This document shows, one piece after another, positions 1 to 41,600 of a stretch of DNA of 64,000 nucleotides. The stretch lies in NCBI RefSeq assembly GCF_021347895.1, contig NC_067132.1, positions 6,990,338 to 7,054,337 of the forward strand, in the 5' to 3' direction. A program made the position numbers and the translations under genes. Below the pieces are notes generated by a model, which searched no databases, was not told the DNA's origin, and was given only the letters and a program-made list of their open reading frames with translations. Position 1 is the first letter of the stretch. Each line of letters begins with the position of its first letter. The stretch is from Acanthochromis polyacanthus (Eukaryota; Chordata; Actinopteri; Pomacentridae).

Positions 1-2478
1 CACTCCAGGGAGACCTGAGCACTGGAAGCTTTGGGTGATCCTCAACACAGCAGACGAAGGACTTTAACTGGCCTCCTTTGGATGAACTACCAAATCAGTT
101 GATGCATGTTTCCACCCAGTGCACATCATGTCCATACATATCAGCAGGTAGGGACCTCCTCTACCTTTCAGTACCACCCCATTACTGGAGGGGATGAGAA
201 GATGTAAGTCAGTGAACTTCCATCCAGGACACCTGAGTTCAAGTGCCATCTTGGACTAAAATTACAGCTTTTGTTTTTGACTTTCATTCAGTGTTTGATT
301 TAGTTTCAGTTCAAAATAATTTGGGTAGTATAGAAGTTGTTTGGGTTGCTATGTTTACCCAATGCTCCGAAGCTTCATTGTCTCCTGTGGATGTAAAATC
401 TCACTTATTCACACAATTGCCTGTTTATCAATGATAAGAATGGAGGCCGAAGCTTACTATAAGGTGGAGGAGATCCCTACTAGTCCACATGTATGGGAAT
501 GATGTGGGCTGATAGAGTCTGAACTGGGAAATGTTCCCTACCAGTTTGTCTCTACATGCTGCTCTGTAATTGGTGGTGAAGCAATCATCTGTGTCTGAGC
601 CTCTTCATACCTCAGAGAATCTGTGTTACTGTGTTGGCCTGGGAGCAATTCATGATGAGGATTTGAGTCTGAGGAACTCAAAAAGGGCAGAAGTTAACAT
701 CTAATATAAAGTATTCACTAAAACAGAGATACTAAAGTACAGGTACATCCTCAGTGTCCACTATCGCTGCAGTATACACATCTCAGATACTGTACACGTG
801 GATGGCATTTAAGTACTTTTTACCTGCATTGTAAAGGGTTTGTGCTGTCTAGATTCAAACACTGAACCTGTCAAATGCCTGTTAAAACAAGGCATTCACA
901 TCTTTTCATGCGGGGCAAAGAAAACAAACAGGATCCAGTGACCCTCTTTACAGTGTGTGAAAGCAAACGTACGATACAACTCTGCAGACTGTAAGACAAA
1001 AACAAGAACAAACACACATAAAAAGTTCTAGACCTGAACTAATTACACATATAATAAGATTAAAGCGCACGCACACATCTCTTGTTGCCAGTGTTTGCAT
1101 ATTGTACTATACATCGAATAATGGCGCATTCGGCTGGTCTTTGTAAACTGGCAAACTTGTATATTTACGAATCACATGGCAGACTCTTATGTACAAGGTA
1201 GAAGCATTCTGGGTGCGTGCTTGGGTGAAAAAAGTAAGGACCAATAACATCTGAGGTAGCAAATTCAACTGATAAACTAGAATCACATAACATTTTATTT
1301 CCTTTATGCATGGGCTTCGACTGGATGTTGAGACTCAGAGCAGCATGGTTAGAGGTTAGTTAGTCAGACTTAGCGCTGCAACTCTGTCTTTTATCTCTGC
1401 CTGTTCCACTTACAGACGCTGATCAACTGTTGGTCTTTAAGCTCAAAACTAAAAGCTCGAGAAATCAGTGAGTTGGGATTTCCTGCCTTTTTAAATGTTT
1501 ATTTGTGGGTTTTTGGTGCGCTGTTCTTGTGGGAAACTTGTCAGTTTGCCAGTTTACCTGTTGGTGACGCTGCCTAAGCATGCCATGTGTTCTTCACTCA
1601 CTAGCAAATCTGTACAGTGTTTATGATAGGGCAGCTGATATGTTCGAGAAAATTCATGGCTTTTAACCCTCCAGTTCCCACCCCTGAGGTGCAGACCAGC
1701 CAATCCAGTGTGCTCTTGGGAAGGGTGCAGCCATAGCTCGGCCTCTTGGGGCAGGACATCGGGGGAAGGAACTAATGACAGAACGTGACAGTAGGACTCC
1801 TGTTAGGCCAGCTAACACTACAATTTACCAACCAGTCTGTGAGTTTATCGGAAGCGCCACGGACATAAAGAAGAGAATAATCATTATATCAATAGGATTT
1901 TCAGTGCAAGACGTAAATGGCTACTTGTTTCGTCGTTCTTCTGTCCAATGTTGTCTCTGCTTGTTCTCGTCAGTCATCCAACACCGGATACAGCAGTAAA
2001 GGGATTCTTCATGAAGTTAGCAGTTGTTTAAATGTGTGTCTATAGGAGTGTCGTCCTCAGAGGTCCAGACCAGACTGATCTGGGTACACCTGGACTGTGT
2101 TCTCTAAAAGGCAGAGCTGCTCTCTGCTCAGTTGGTGGTTTTGGTTAAAGGTTGTACCATTGTGGAGCCCAGAAAGCTCCAGATGTTTTATGAGGAGAGG
2201 GAGGGGACTGAGGAAAGAGACAGAGAAAGACCTCTACTCTTTCCATGACCCACCGCCTGGCTTCATTCTCTCCCAGCAGTGGGTCTGTACTGGAGAGGCT
2301 GAAGTTGAGGATACAGTAGCTGGGCAAGTTTAGGTGGTAGGTACAGTAGATGCCTCCTGATCTCCAAAGTGCGTGTGTTGTGGTGGAAACAGGAGGACTT
2401 GCAGGATAAAACATTAATCTCATTCTATCTGTATCCCTCCCTTAACCCCACTCCCCTCCCCCTCCTCCCACCTCGGTC
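1..2478 (-). other. kcnh6 3' UTR and downstream flank
   Basis: No coding potential recognised. On the minus strand the 3' UTR begins at 2478. AATAAA-type signals on that strand lie at 1498-1503 and 1294-1299, giving a possible UTR of about 1.0-1.2 kb; neither can be confirmed from sequence alone. The stretch 1345-1395 repeats the intron sequence just upstream of the last exon. Confidence 0.4.
1345..1395. repeat. direct repeat of the last-intron branch-site region (copy A)
   Basis: About 50 bp beginning ATGGTTAGAGGTTAG and ending CTGTCTTTTATC, nearly identical to 2895-2941. On the minus strand both copies contain a GACTAAC branch-point-like site. Confidence 0.8.
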
Positions 2479-31113
<28,635 letters not shown>

Positions 31114-31501
31114 CTGGGTAGAGACAGAAGGACAGAGGGCTGATCAGATGTGAAATAACAGGACTGAGGAAGAAGAGGGAGAGGGGGATGAAGGGCTGAG
31201 GAAGCCGAGAGAGAAGAAATAATGAGAGACAAGGGAGAAAGAGACTCAAGACTGCGAAAGTAAAACCTGCGTGTGAAGAAAAATGATGAACATACAAACT
31301 CCCAAGGTTTTGCATACAGCCTGAGAACATACAGAAGCTCAGTTCCATGTGTACTGTTCCTTCAGTAGCTCCAACAATGATGTTCTGCAATTACAACAAT
31401 AGAGCCAGGGTCCACTAAAGATGATGGGAACTGTTCTGAAGGCAGCGACCCTCTTCAGGTTACCCTCCCAGGCAGCATGGGTCCCACAGAAACACACATC
31501 A

Positions 31502-31580
31502 ATGCACAGATACATGCACAGAAACTCTTCACAGCACACGCGCACACACAGACACACAGACACACGCACACACCACACAC
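31502..31580. repeat. imperfect CA-rich microsatellite
   Basis: Interrupted CA/CACG runs bordering the left end of MITE copy 2. Confidence 0.8.
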
Positions 31581-31947
<367 letters not shown>

Positions 31948-32794
31948 TCCACAGCTGTGATTCCTCACATTTTCCTGTTCTAGCAGCTCTGATAGTGACA
32001 GGGAGCTGCAGAATATAGGCAGAATATTTCAACCTACAAACACACACACCCAGATCCTTCTCCTCCATCTCCCCCATCACACAAAAACACACCCCAGGAA
32101 TGAAATTTGGGGTATTACGGTGCAGTTCTAAGTAGCTTTTCTTGCAGTAATGTATTCGACCGTGTGCACTGCGCTTGCCCTGGATGAGAGCAAGAATGAA
32201 TCAGTATGAAGACGCATTAGCACAGCCTGCCTAATAGAATCACTGTGAAGTGCTGAAAGCAAGGACAGGAGAAACACTGAGCAAATGACAAATCCAGAAG
32301 TGAGTTTGGATTGACTTTCAGCTGTGTACTGTCCTCACACAGACAGCAGGCCATGTGGACTTAGAGAGCCTGAATACTAAACGCACTAGTTATGGTATTA
32401 CTGATGCCCTGTCATGGACACCTTACAGCATGATGTAATCCAAGGCAATACCACTAGCTTTGGCCTAAAGGGGTATAATCACCTCTCAGTCTCATAAATA
32501 GGAACATAATACGCTTTATAAACAGAAGATAAATTAGTAGTAGAGTTAGAAAGTGTGTGTTACTTTAGCACACGGTGAAATCAGAAGTGTGAAGATAAAG
32601 TGCTGACTTGTGTTATATTCTGTGTACATCTGCATCAGATTATTGTGTGGGCATTATAAAGTAGCACATATTATGCATATCCCTCCTCATTATGCAGCTT
32701 TATTTTCCTCTGGACTGTTCTCAGCAGGGAAACAAAGGGCAGCATCTGAACGACAATCTGCTCATTTTAAAAATTGTTTTATTGTATATTATAT

Positions 32795-33009
32795 GGGCTG
32801 CACAGTGCCATAGTGGTTAGCACCGTCACCTTGCAGCTAGAAGATCCCCGGTTCGCATCCTGGCCTTCCTGGGATCTTTCTGCATGGAGTTTGCATGTTC
32901 TCTCTGTGCATATGTGGATTTTCTCCAGGTTCTCCATCTTCCTCCCACAGTCCAAAAACATGCTGAGGTTAACTGATAATTTTAAATTTGCCCATAGGTG
33001 TGAATGTGA
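32795..33009 (+). mobile_element. tRNA-derived SINE (V-SINE/HE1-like)
   Basis: Head GGGCTGCACAGTGCCATAG with A box (TAGTGGTTAGCACCG) and B box (GGTTCGCATCC), then the shared body (GCATGGAGTTTGCATGTTCT, TTCCTCCCACAGTCCAAAAA). The 3' end runs into unrelated sequence. Confidence 0.8.
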
Positions 33010-33199
33010 ACGTTCTGAAGATCTGAGGACTGTTTCCTGTTTCTATTTATTTGCTGAGATGTTGTCGCCCAGATCTTTGGTGGATTTTAACAGAATATTT
33101 GTGTAAATGAAGACACAAAGTGCTGCTTTTTAATGAAATTATCTTTGTTTGTCCTGTTTAAAGTTCCTGTATTGTTTTTAAGTTATTCTCTTGTTTTTT

Positions 33200-33288
33200 T
33201 GTTTTTTTTTTACTGTGAAGCACTTCGGTCACCCTTTGGGCTGTTGTAAAGGGCTATAGAAATAAATTTTGATTGATTGATTCATCAT
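33200..33288 (+). mobile_element. LINE 3' tail (L2/Rex-like)
   Basis: CTGTGAAGCACTTCGGTCA ... GGGCTATAGAAATAAATTT followed by (TGATTGAT)n is the usual 3' end of fish L2-like LINEs. Only the tail is clear. Confidence 0.6.
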
Positions 33289-33699
33289 GAGGGCGATTGT
33301 ATTGAATTGGACACAGCAACATTTCAACATAACTTTCATCACGGCACGAGTCTCAACTGCATTGGTCACCAAACACCTTTCTCATTCCTGCAATAAAAAC
33401 AGAGCCTGTAACAGTTCAGATTAATGCTCACCATGGACAAATGTAATCCAGGTTTCTGAGCAGAGGGCTAAACCTCTTCCAGCTGTTTTTTCTTGAGTTT
33501 ATTCAACACAACAGGAGGATTCATAAGAGAATCTCAGAGAGAGAAGGTCACATGGAACCACAGCAGTAACTATTTCTAAGTCTAAATTATCCCCAACATG
33601 GAGTCAGGATTGAGCTCCATCAGAACTATTGTGATTTTTTACTCCCATAACTTCCTCCATCATGGTGACTGAATGAAAGTATACCAAACATCAACATAC

Positions 33700-34085
33700 T
33701 GTAGCACTGGAACGGCAACTTCAGGCGGAAATGACGGGAGAGCTTTTGAATTCAACACACCCTGGCTTTATTGTCAGCACATAAAGCACTCAGAACTCTC
33801 ACCCCTGTACCGGCTCGCAGGCCGAGGTCATTCCCCCAACAAGCCCCCCCGAGTCACAGTACAACACGAAAACAATGAAACACACAAAATGAACTCAGAA
33901 CGTAGAATTAGAACAACTAAAAGCAACTAGTAATAAAAGAACGTCTCGAACACACATATAACCCCCTAAAACAACCCCAAAGAACACATAACTCCCATGA
34001 TGCCTAGCGGCCCCTCATACCCGGAACACAGTCACTCGCCGCAGTGACCCCCAGCGACCCCCAGCGGCCCCCCACGGCCGCTACA
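33700..34085 (-). mobile_element. solo LTR, 386 bp
   Basis: Ends TGTAGC and GCTACA (perfect 6-bp inverted termini) flanked by ATAC at 33696-33699 and 34086-34089. AATAAA lies on the minus strand near 33775. A G-rich block (GGGGGTCGCTGGGGG on the minus strand) lies near its 5' end. No internal region. Confidence 0.7.
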
Positions 34086-35619
34086 ATACAGATGTTCTCA
34101 GTGTGGATGACAGAACCTTGAAAACCTTGAACATTCCTCTTTTAAACAGGAGATAGACAGAGCTCTAAAGCTACAAATCTAAACGACAAATATTAACTAC
34201 TCTCCATTTCACTTGTCCACTGTTCTGCAGAAGCATTGTGTGTTTGTTTTTTTATATTTACTCTTAGGTTGAAGTTCAGACTCAACCGTAGTGCAGCAGG
34301 GAAACATCTGCATGCAGGGAGAGCTGACCTATGATTGGTTGAGAAGGCAGTGACCAGTGACTTCCATCACTCTCCAGAGGGTTTAACACTCACAGAAAAC
34401 AGGAATCATCACAGATCAAACTATCCAAACCTATAGTACGAAATCTTCTTTGATTTAGAGTCCTGTATTCCCTGAAGGTCCTCATGTTCATACCACTCTT
34501 ATTTCACCTCATCTTACCTCTATGTTTTTCTCTGATCTACCTCATTTAGCTTTCATGACTCTTTCCTCCACTTTTTTTGTTCCTATTCCGTCTTGCTCTC
34601 TCCTTGACCCGTTAAATCTTTCTATTTTCTAATTTCATCTTTTCTCCCCTCCATGGGTCTGTCATCTATCCAGCAGTCCTCCTCCTCTTCCATACAGCCA
34701 GCAACCCAGTCACTTCTCATTCATCTTCTTACCTATTACTGTCCACCCTGCCTCCAGCCTACCTTCCTTTCTTCTGCAGCTTGAATGGTCAGACTGTCAT
34801 TCCTTTACACTCGCTCCTCTCCTCTTTATCCCAGTCATCCTGCCTGCTTTAACTCTCACTATCCTTCATCTTTTAATTGCCATGCCTTCTCCGATCATCC
34901 CTTCTTAGTGGCCCCATGGCATACTTTATTCATGAGATTATGATTAAACCATCCGTAAAACATCTGGCATCTGATCTTTCTGATTCTCTCTGTGTTTCCT
35001 CAGGAGTTGCTTTGATATATAACATTTGGCAGCATAAAATTTGCTTGATTTATTAAAAATGAGCCAGAAATATTTCAGTGTTTGTCCTCTGTGTGACTGA
35101 GCCAGCTGTTTCATATCAAAGCTAGAGTTATTGCTCTTTCAAATGTTTTATTTTCAATTCTCCATATATCTCTATGCATGAAGCTACTTGGATAAATTTA
35201 TACTTGTACAAGTATTATGATTGCAGAGATACATTATCTTTTCTTGACAAATATCAAACTTAATTATGTTAATTCCAGTGTAGTCTTGTTTCTCCTCATC
35301 TAAAATTAATCTGTTAATGCTAGCATAGCACATGTGAGAACTGGACAGAGACAGGCATGTTGTGTGGCAGTAGTAGTACTAGTTGTCACAGGAACTGTTA
35401 GAGTTCAGGTTGTCCTTTAATATCTTATCTGACCTGACTCTGTCCCTCCAATGAACTGAATCAAACACATCAGCTGCTAGTTTTGGTTTGCTCTGTTTTA
35501 TATCGGAGCCTTGCCTCACAAAAATACATCTGAATTCAGCTAAAGTGCGTTTTCTATTATGTTTTGAGAAAAGCATGCTTTCTCTTAGATCATATCTGTT
35601 GGTGCAGGAGTTAACACAA

Positions 35620-35830
35620 GGCAGTGGGTCACTGTGGGGTTTGAAAGTTCTCTCTGTTTCAGTGTGGGTTTATTTTTTTCAAGTATTAGAGATTAGCTGG
35701 TGATTTCAAACTGGCCCTGAATGAGAGTGGTCCTCTGTTTGTATTAGCTGGTGACACATACTATGGTAACCTGGCCAGGATATAACCCTTTGCAGGAGGA
35801 AGTAGATATCGCTAATGGATGGATGGGGTT
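35620..35830 (+). mobile_element. degenerate SINE relic
   Basis: Words resembling the SINE body (TTAGCTGGTGATTTCAAACTG, CTGGCCAGGATATAACC) and a GGATGGATGG tail. Weak. Confidence 0.35.
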
Positions 35831-38465
35831 ACTCCTTTTTAGAAAACTAATCTGACATTAAATCCTCAGCCTTGTAACTTAGAAAATAGAAGAAAAAAAA
35901 CTTTTACCATGGTGTGAAAGGTTTCTATTTAAACCAAACTTTGAAGTTTTCCTAAATTTACACAATTGGTGTTGGTGCATAAATCTAATCAGACATCTAA
36001 CATGTAGTTAGATTGAATTTAAAGTAAACAGAGAGCTAAAATAACAGTCCAATATGAGCCTCCACCTCATTGTTGGACTTCTGTCACCACCACCCGGAAC
36101 ACGAAATGTTTCCCACCACATCATACTATTTCCTTCTCAGGAGAAAATATGTTTCTTATAAAACATAACAGTTTTGCTGTGTAGGAACAGAATGCTAGGG
36201 CTAAATATAATGGCTTTACAATGTTTGCTTTATAATAATGCTGAGCTTTCCAGGTGCTGCAAAAATAAAACATAAATTCTCCTACATTTTGTACCTTCAC
36301 TCCCATTTACCTTAACTGTACACATCAGAGTAGAACAGAAAGTTTGTTCGTTAAAGTTCATCAAAGCTTCTTCATGTGTCAGTAAATATCTGTGGGCACT
36401 GTCAGCTGCCTTTACCCCAAATCTGTGCATCACATTTTTAGTGCAACAAATGAGACAGAGAAGAGACTGAGAAGGTTAGAAGGGACAGAAACATCCATGG
36501 TGTTAATCACAGTTATCAAATATCAGTTATAAATGATGGTATGATCTGTTACAGTGAGGAGTAGAGCTCAATAGACAGGGCAGTATTCTCTCATGGTGGC
36601 TGATTTCAAAAAAACTATGTTGCTTCAAAGTGCTCTGTTTTCTGATCAATTGACCACCGGGGACAGTTTCCATAGAAATGCTGTATATGTTAGGAGTAAA
36701 AATGGATTAAATGCACAAAGGCATCTTAGGCTATTGTGTCCTTTATTTTCTGATTTGAGGAATCAGTGCATCCACACCTGCACACATGGACCCATGTGCA
36801 CCAGGCTGAACAGGATTCTACCCTGCGACACCCCTACAGGAAACAGACTCTAACCCCCCACACACATCTCAGCTGTGTGTGTCCCCTCCTGGACTATTTT
36901 GTGGGTTATTTTTAGCCGTCTGTGTGAAACTGAAAAACATTGCCATGAGGACTGTTAAAAGTGCAGATGTCAGGACACATTGAAGTGCAGATAAGGCAGA
37001 GTTGTCTTAGAGGACAGCACCGGAGGAGGAGACCCGGGGGCCACAGGGAGCAGTTTATACAGTTGACCGCCTGGGTTATCAGGACGATATGTTTCTCTCA
37101 CTTCACCCACAGCATGCTGTTTGTTCTTGTCTGCAAAGGAATTCCCGATCAGCAGCGTCATCACAGAACAGAGTTAACATCTAGTTTAACATCCAGTCCT
37201 GGAAGTGATTTTCTTGGACTGCATCCTGGGTTTGGGTTTGGGTCAGGTTGACTGTGTTGAATTTTCCTATTCACCTGATTGGCTTAAAACTACTGACAGA
37301 ACTAATGAAATCAGACGTTCAGTAGCCATTTGAAGTCTCAGCCAGCATGTTGAGGGCTGTGTGGATTATTTTGAATCACAAGTCAAAGTGAAATAGCTCA
37401 TTCTGTCCATTAGCTCCTTCGTGTCAGCTCTGCTTTATGTGACTCTGTGTGGATTATAGTGACAAGAGAGCAGACAAGAGGACAAGAGATGACTTGTGAC
37501 AAGATAGAAATCAAATTTATGCCCAAAATGTCAGACACATGAGATGCACCTGCTAAGATTAAGACTGTCAGATTTCCTTTACACTCTAATGTCACTGGCC
37601 CACACATGATAAGACCGCAGAGGGCTGAGAATAAATTCATAAGTTTTATTAGGAAAGAGACAAAAAGTAAATACAATTTCTTTGTAAGGCAGAAATGATT
37701 CAAAATTCTCTAGCAATTAGTGTCAAGGATTTGTAGAGATTAATAAAGAGAGTAAATGCTGCACAGAAGAAAATGAAAAGAAAGAGGAGGAGACAGAGAT
37801 ATAAAGATAGAGAGAGGAGGAGGTGACACACAGCAGTGGGGCTTTCAAAAGATCTGATCAAAGATAAGGGAAAGAATTTGTTTGAAAGAAAAGGTACCAA
37901 ACTCACAAAGCAGCACAAAGCACAAGGACAAGGCTGCAGTCTGAAGCCGAGGACTGAAGTTGATGACTCATCTTTTTACCACTTCAGTAGCACACATTCA
38001 CACAGCTAACCCTGGGAGGCTCAGTGCAGCTGCAGTCCAATAGAAGAAGGTGACAACTGAACAGCGAGATCCACTTCTATCATTAATCTCTCATCAAATC
38101 TCCTCTCAGTGCAGAAGATTAAGGCTACAGAGGTGCATACACAATGATCTGCACACACAGTTGTAAATTTAAAAGGTAAGTAAGTAGAAAGTCAAAGAGC
38201 ATCTTCACCACTGGAAATAAAGTATCCTATGGGAGGGAACTTGGAAAAAAGTTTTTTTTTCTGTTTTTTTGTCTGCATATCTGCTCAAAAATGACACCAA
38301 CCAGCCATGGTGTCATTACTTAAGCTGCATGCAGTTTTTTTCTTATAGGTGGCTTGCAAATGATGTCACATCCGCCTCATTACCTATGCATATCATGAAG
38401 TGGTGGTCAGCGGAGCTGATTGTTGACTGCAGCGAGCGTGGCTAACGTTCACTCATCGGTCAAAA

Positions 38466-38682
38466 ATGCCTTTTGCGTGTGTTGTTTTAGGTTGTTCTAA
38501 TCGATCAAATCACGAAATTGATAAAGGATACTTCAGGGTTCCTCGTGAAGAGATTAAAAAAGGGCCTCGCACTAAGGATTTTACGAAAAGACACAGAGAA
38601 AAATGGCTCGCTAACATTTCCTTAACTTCGAAGGGAGCGGAGTCAAAGAATGCCAGAGTTTGTGGTGATCACTTCGTTATAG
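38466..38682 (+). CDS. THAP-domain first exon (transposon- or multicopy-gene-derived)
   Basis: ATG at 38466 opens MPFACVVLGCSNRSN, the C2 half of a THAP zinc finger (C-X4-C at residues 5 and 10), then the conserved Trp in REKWLANI and the CxxH half in VCGDHF. THAP domains bind DNA and are found in P-element/THAP9 and Kolobok transposases as well as host regulators. The frame stops at TAG right after a possible donor (ATAG|GTTAGTG at 38683), so this is probably exon 1 of a spliced gene. I could not find the next exon. All metal ligands of the domain appear intact. Confidence 0.75.
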
Positions 38683-38833
38683 GTTAGTGAATTATTATGA
38701 TATACATGCTTAGAGCCTTTCTGTGTTGGTTTTAAGACCCATTCTTTAAAGATTGGTAACACTAACTACCCACTTAACAAGCTAACATTCGCTGTTTTTA
38801 GCTTGTTTACTGTCACATTGAAGGATTATTTAC

Positions 38834-39317
38834 CCTGCCATGCAGTCGCAGTGTGCGGTTATTATTTCTCCATTTTCTTTTATCAACAACCAGGTATGAG
38901 TTGGTGTTTTTGATAAACATTGCGAATGTTTCACCTGAAAAGAACAGCAGAAACACGTTTTAGCATCCACCGAGCTAACACACCTAGCAAGTACAAGTTT
39001 ACATAAATCGTTACTGACACGGCTTTTTATGATGCAGGATTTGTCTTTCAGGATCTTAACTCCGAATTCTTTAACCCTTCCACAGACAAAGAAAGTGTAT
39101 GAATCCATGCTTTTCCAAGCCTTCATTTGCTTAGCAGTGCAAAAGCTTGTTTGTAGCACCAGATAGTTTGAGATATCAGGGAAATGAACTGGCGGATATT
39201 TTTCCAACTCGTAGGTCAAATCCTTCATGGATAACGCATACGGATCTATGCCATCACAAAATTTGAGTTTTTCAATGTATCGAGTTTGAGAATTAGAATC
39301 TAGAGTACGAAAATACC
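38834..39317 (-). CDS. SWIM-type zinc-finger exon of a multicopy fish protein family
   Basis: 484-nt open exon between TTTTTCAG and a GTAAAT donor. It reads YFRTLDSNSQTRYIEKLKF, YPPVHFPDISNYLVL and, near the end, WLLIKENGEIITAHCDCMAG. The last CxC is the first half of a SWIM finger (CxC...CxH); the second half would lie in the next exon, not found. Similar proteins with SWIM plus a YqaJ-like nuclease domain are numerous in fish and are often transposon-linked, as I recall. No ATG start in frame, so an upstream exon is missing. Confidence 0.6.
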
Positions 39318-39649
39318 CTGAAAAAGAGTCACGTTTTCCTTGCTCTGCGGCAGTCCTTTTGGTTGGCCAGACCACCACTTCATTAACCGGAAGTTAATGC
39401 CACCGCTAAAGTCACGTGTTTGCAAGCCATCTATTTGTGACTGTGACCATCACCTGCCCTCATGGCAAATTAACCTATCATGTTTATTTCACACTGTTTC
39501 CTACATTATGCCATTGAGGGCTGTGCACACCCAAGTGAAACATAAAACAAACACAGGACAGACAAAAAGTGAGGTATAGACAGTGTTCTGAGAGAAAAGG
39601 TGCATTATGAGGGGCCGTACAAGACTTAATTCATTCTCGTCCTCTCACA

Positions 39650-39995
39650 CACATATATTTTCTCTCATACTCACATACATTCTCCTGTGACACACATACA
39701 TTCTCCTTTCACATACATTCTCCTTTCACACACATATATTTCACTCTCTTACACGCATACATTCTCCTCTCACACACATACATTCTCCTTTCACACACAT
39801 ATATTTTCCTTGCACACACATATATTCTTCTTTCACATACATATATTTTAATATTCACGCACACACACATTCTGCTTTCACATACATACATTTTCACTCA
39901 TGCACACACATACATTCTCCTCTCACATGCATATATTGTCACACTTGCACGTACATACATTCTCCTTTCACATTCATACATTCTCCGAAATAAAT
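39650..39995. repeat. subterminal repeats, left arm
   Basis: Array of about 15 imperfect units of roughly 20-25 bp around the core CACATACATTCTCCTTT, mirrored at 41985-42305 in the right arm. Confidence 0.8.
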
Positions 39996-40213
39996 AGACA
40001 TATATGTATATGTACAAAGAAAATATATGCATGAAAGAGAAGAATGTATGTATGTAAGAGGAGAATGTAGGTGTGTGAGAGGAGAATGTATGTATGTGCG
40101 AGAGAGAATAGTGGAAAAGGAAGTAAGTATAGTGGAAAAGGAAGTCCATCGTTTTTTGCGCTGTGATTGGCTGAAAAGCTCAAGTGGGCGGTGATGTTCA
40201 GGTAACGGTTACC

Positions 40214-40280
40214 ATGGCAGGTGGAGAGGAGTCCCGAGCGCTTCAGCAAGCCATTGGGGTTTTAAGAAACATTTTGTCAT
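40214..40280 (+). pseudogene. left-arm copy of the same exon, interrupted
   Basis: Identical start (MAGGEESRALQQ) broken after about 22 codons by the 1049-bp insertion; the remainder continues at 41339. Confidence 0.4.
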
Positions 40281-41329
40281 GGTTGATGCTACAGGTACGG
40301 ACCCGTACCCGTAGCATCTGTACTAGAGGTACGGACCCGTTAAGGTCACTGAAGAGCTGGCGCCGGTTAACTACTATTTGCTGCACATTACAGGCAGTTT
40401 ATATGAATGACTTTGACGGCGAACATTGTATAATTTAACCAAAAATACACCGTCTCCTCTCACACTTTAGACATTGCAGTTTTTACGCTTTTAGACGCCG
40501 TGTCTAAATTGTTTGAAGTCCAGTTCCTATTAATTAGTTTACCGCGTTCAGTGGTGGAAGCGGCTGACGAACTCCATTGCAAATGTTCCCATTTAATTTT
40601 GGACGCTAATTTACAAGATAAAGTTAAGGATGTCGAATATGAAACAAACACTCATGAATGGTGAGGAGCAGCTCTTTAATTCGGCATGAATTAAAAAAAA
40701 CACAAACTCGATTTACTGTGATATTGTGAGATTTGTTTGTGGTTATGTAACTTAGCCATTCAACAGAGTCCGCTAACATTAAAGTGACTGACGTGCAGTG
40801 TCTGTGTTGACAGACGTAGAAAATACGTCAGGGTTTTGTTTAGGTTGTTAATATGTAATAGTCTGTCGCTACTTTTGAAGGTAAAAAAATACTTTTCGTT
40901 TGCTGGCTGTTAGTTCTGCCATTTGTTTTGTTTGCTGTCTGTGCTTTATTAGAACAGGGTCACGTGAATAAAAAGTTTTGCTATTTTTAATAGTAGTGCC
41001 GATTTCAACCCCCAAATCGCTGTCAGTGAAAAAGTCAGATAATGATATTTATAAGACATTATGCTTGATAGAAAAGAGAACAGCAGATGACTGACATGAC
41101 AGGCTCGGCACGCAGATTCACCTCGAATCACGGAAGCGCCTTCATCACTCGGATTACCAAGACGGCTCATTAATATTTATGTACGTCGGATTACCAGCCA
41201 ATCACAAAGCGCGTTCATCAGCCCAACCATTAATATTCATGCCCGTCTCATTAATATTTATGGTAAGGTAAGGTGCCGTATCCGTAGGCCACAGGCTACG
41301 GGTACGGGTCCGTATCTGTCGACACTACG
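40281..41329. mobile_element. 1049-bp DNA element nested in the palindrome, exact 9-bp TSD
   Basis: Flanked by TTTTGTCAT at 40272-40280 and 41330-41338. The intact right arm shows the pre-insertion sequence with one copy. Inverted ends of about 35 bp share TACGGACCCGTACCCGTAGC (40296-40315 and, inverted, 41295-41314). The 9-bp duplication suggests a Mutator-like element. Internal frames are short and unrecognised. Confidence 0.85.
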
Positions 41330-41600
41330 TTTTGTCATCCCCAGAAACGGTCACATATTATCGTCATCGCTTGAGCAGCAGGCGACAGGTTTATCTGCAC
41401 CAAACTTTACTCACAGCACTGTGGAAAGTGAGATGAGACAACTTTTCAGACCTGCAAACTTCCAAGTCGCTGCAGCGGGACAAGCAGCTAACGCTAACGC
41501 TACACGTAATCCTCCAGTTCGGCCTTGTGTAGCGTTAGCGTTAGCTGCTTGTCCCGCTGCAGCGACTTGGAAGTTTGCAGGTCTGAAAAGTTGTCTCATC

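Larger units (their letters stand above)
38344..39434. mobile_element. mirrored-end unit with THAP and SWIM-type exons facing each other
   Basis: The sequence from ATAGGTGGCTTGCAAA to ATGAAGTGGTGGTC (38345-38407) recurs in inverse at 39434-39369 (ATAGATGGCTTGCAAA ... ATGAAGTGGTGGTC). Between them lie a THAP exon on plus and a SWIM exon on minus. This looks either like a shortened DNA transposon with promoter-bearing inverted ends or like two head-on partial copies of one gene family. Outer borders and target duplication were not found. Confidence 0.5.

Noticed and set aside
32810..32870. tRNA gene (A and B boxes)
   Set aside because: Followed by a SINE body, with no acceptor stem pairing seen.
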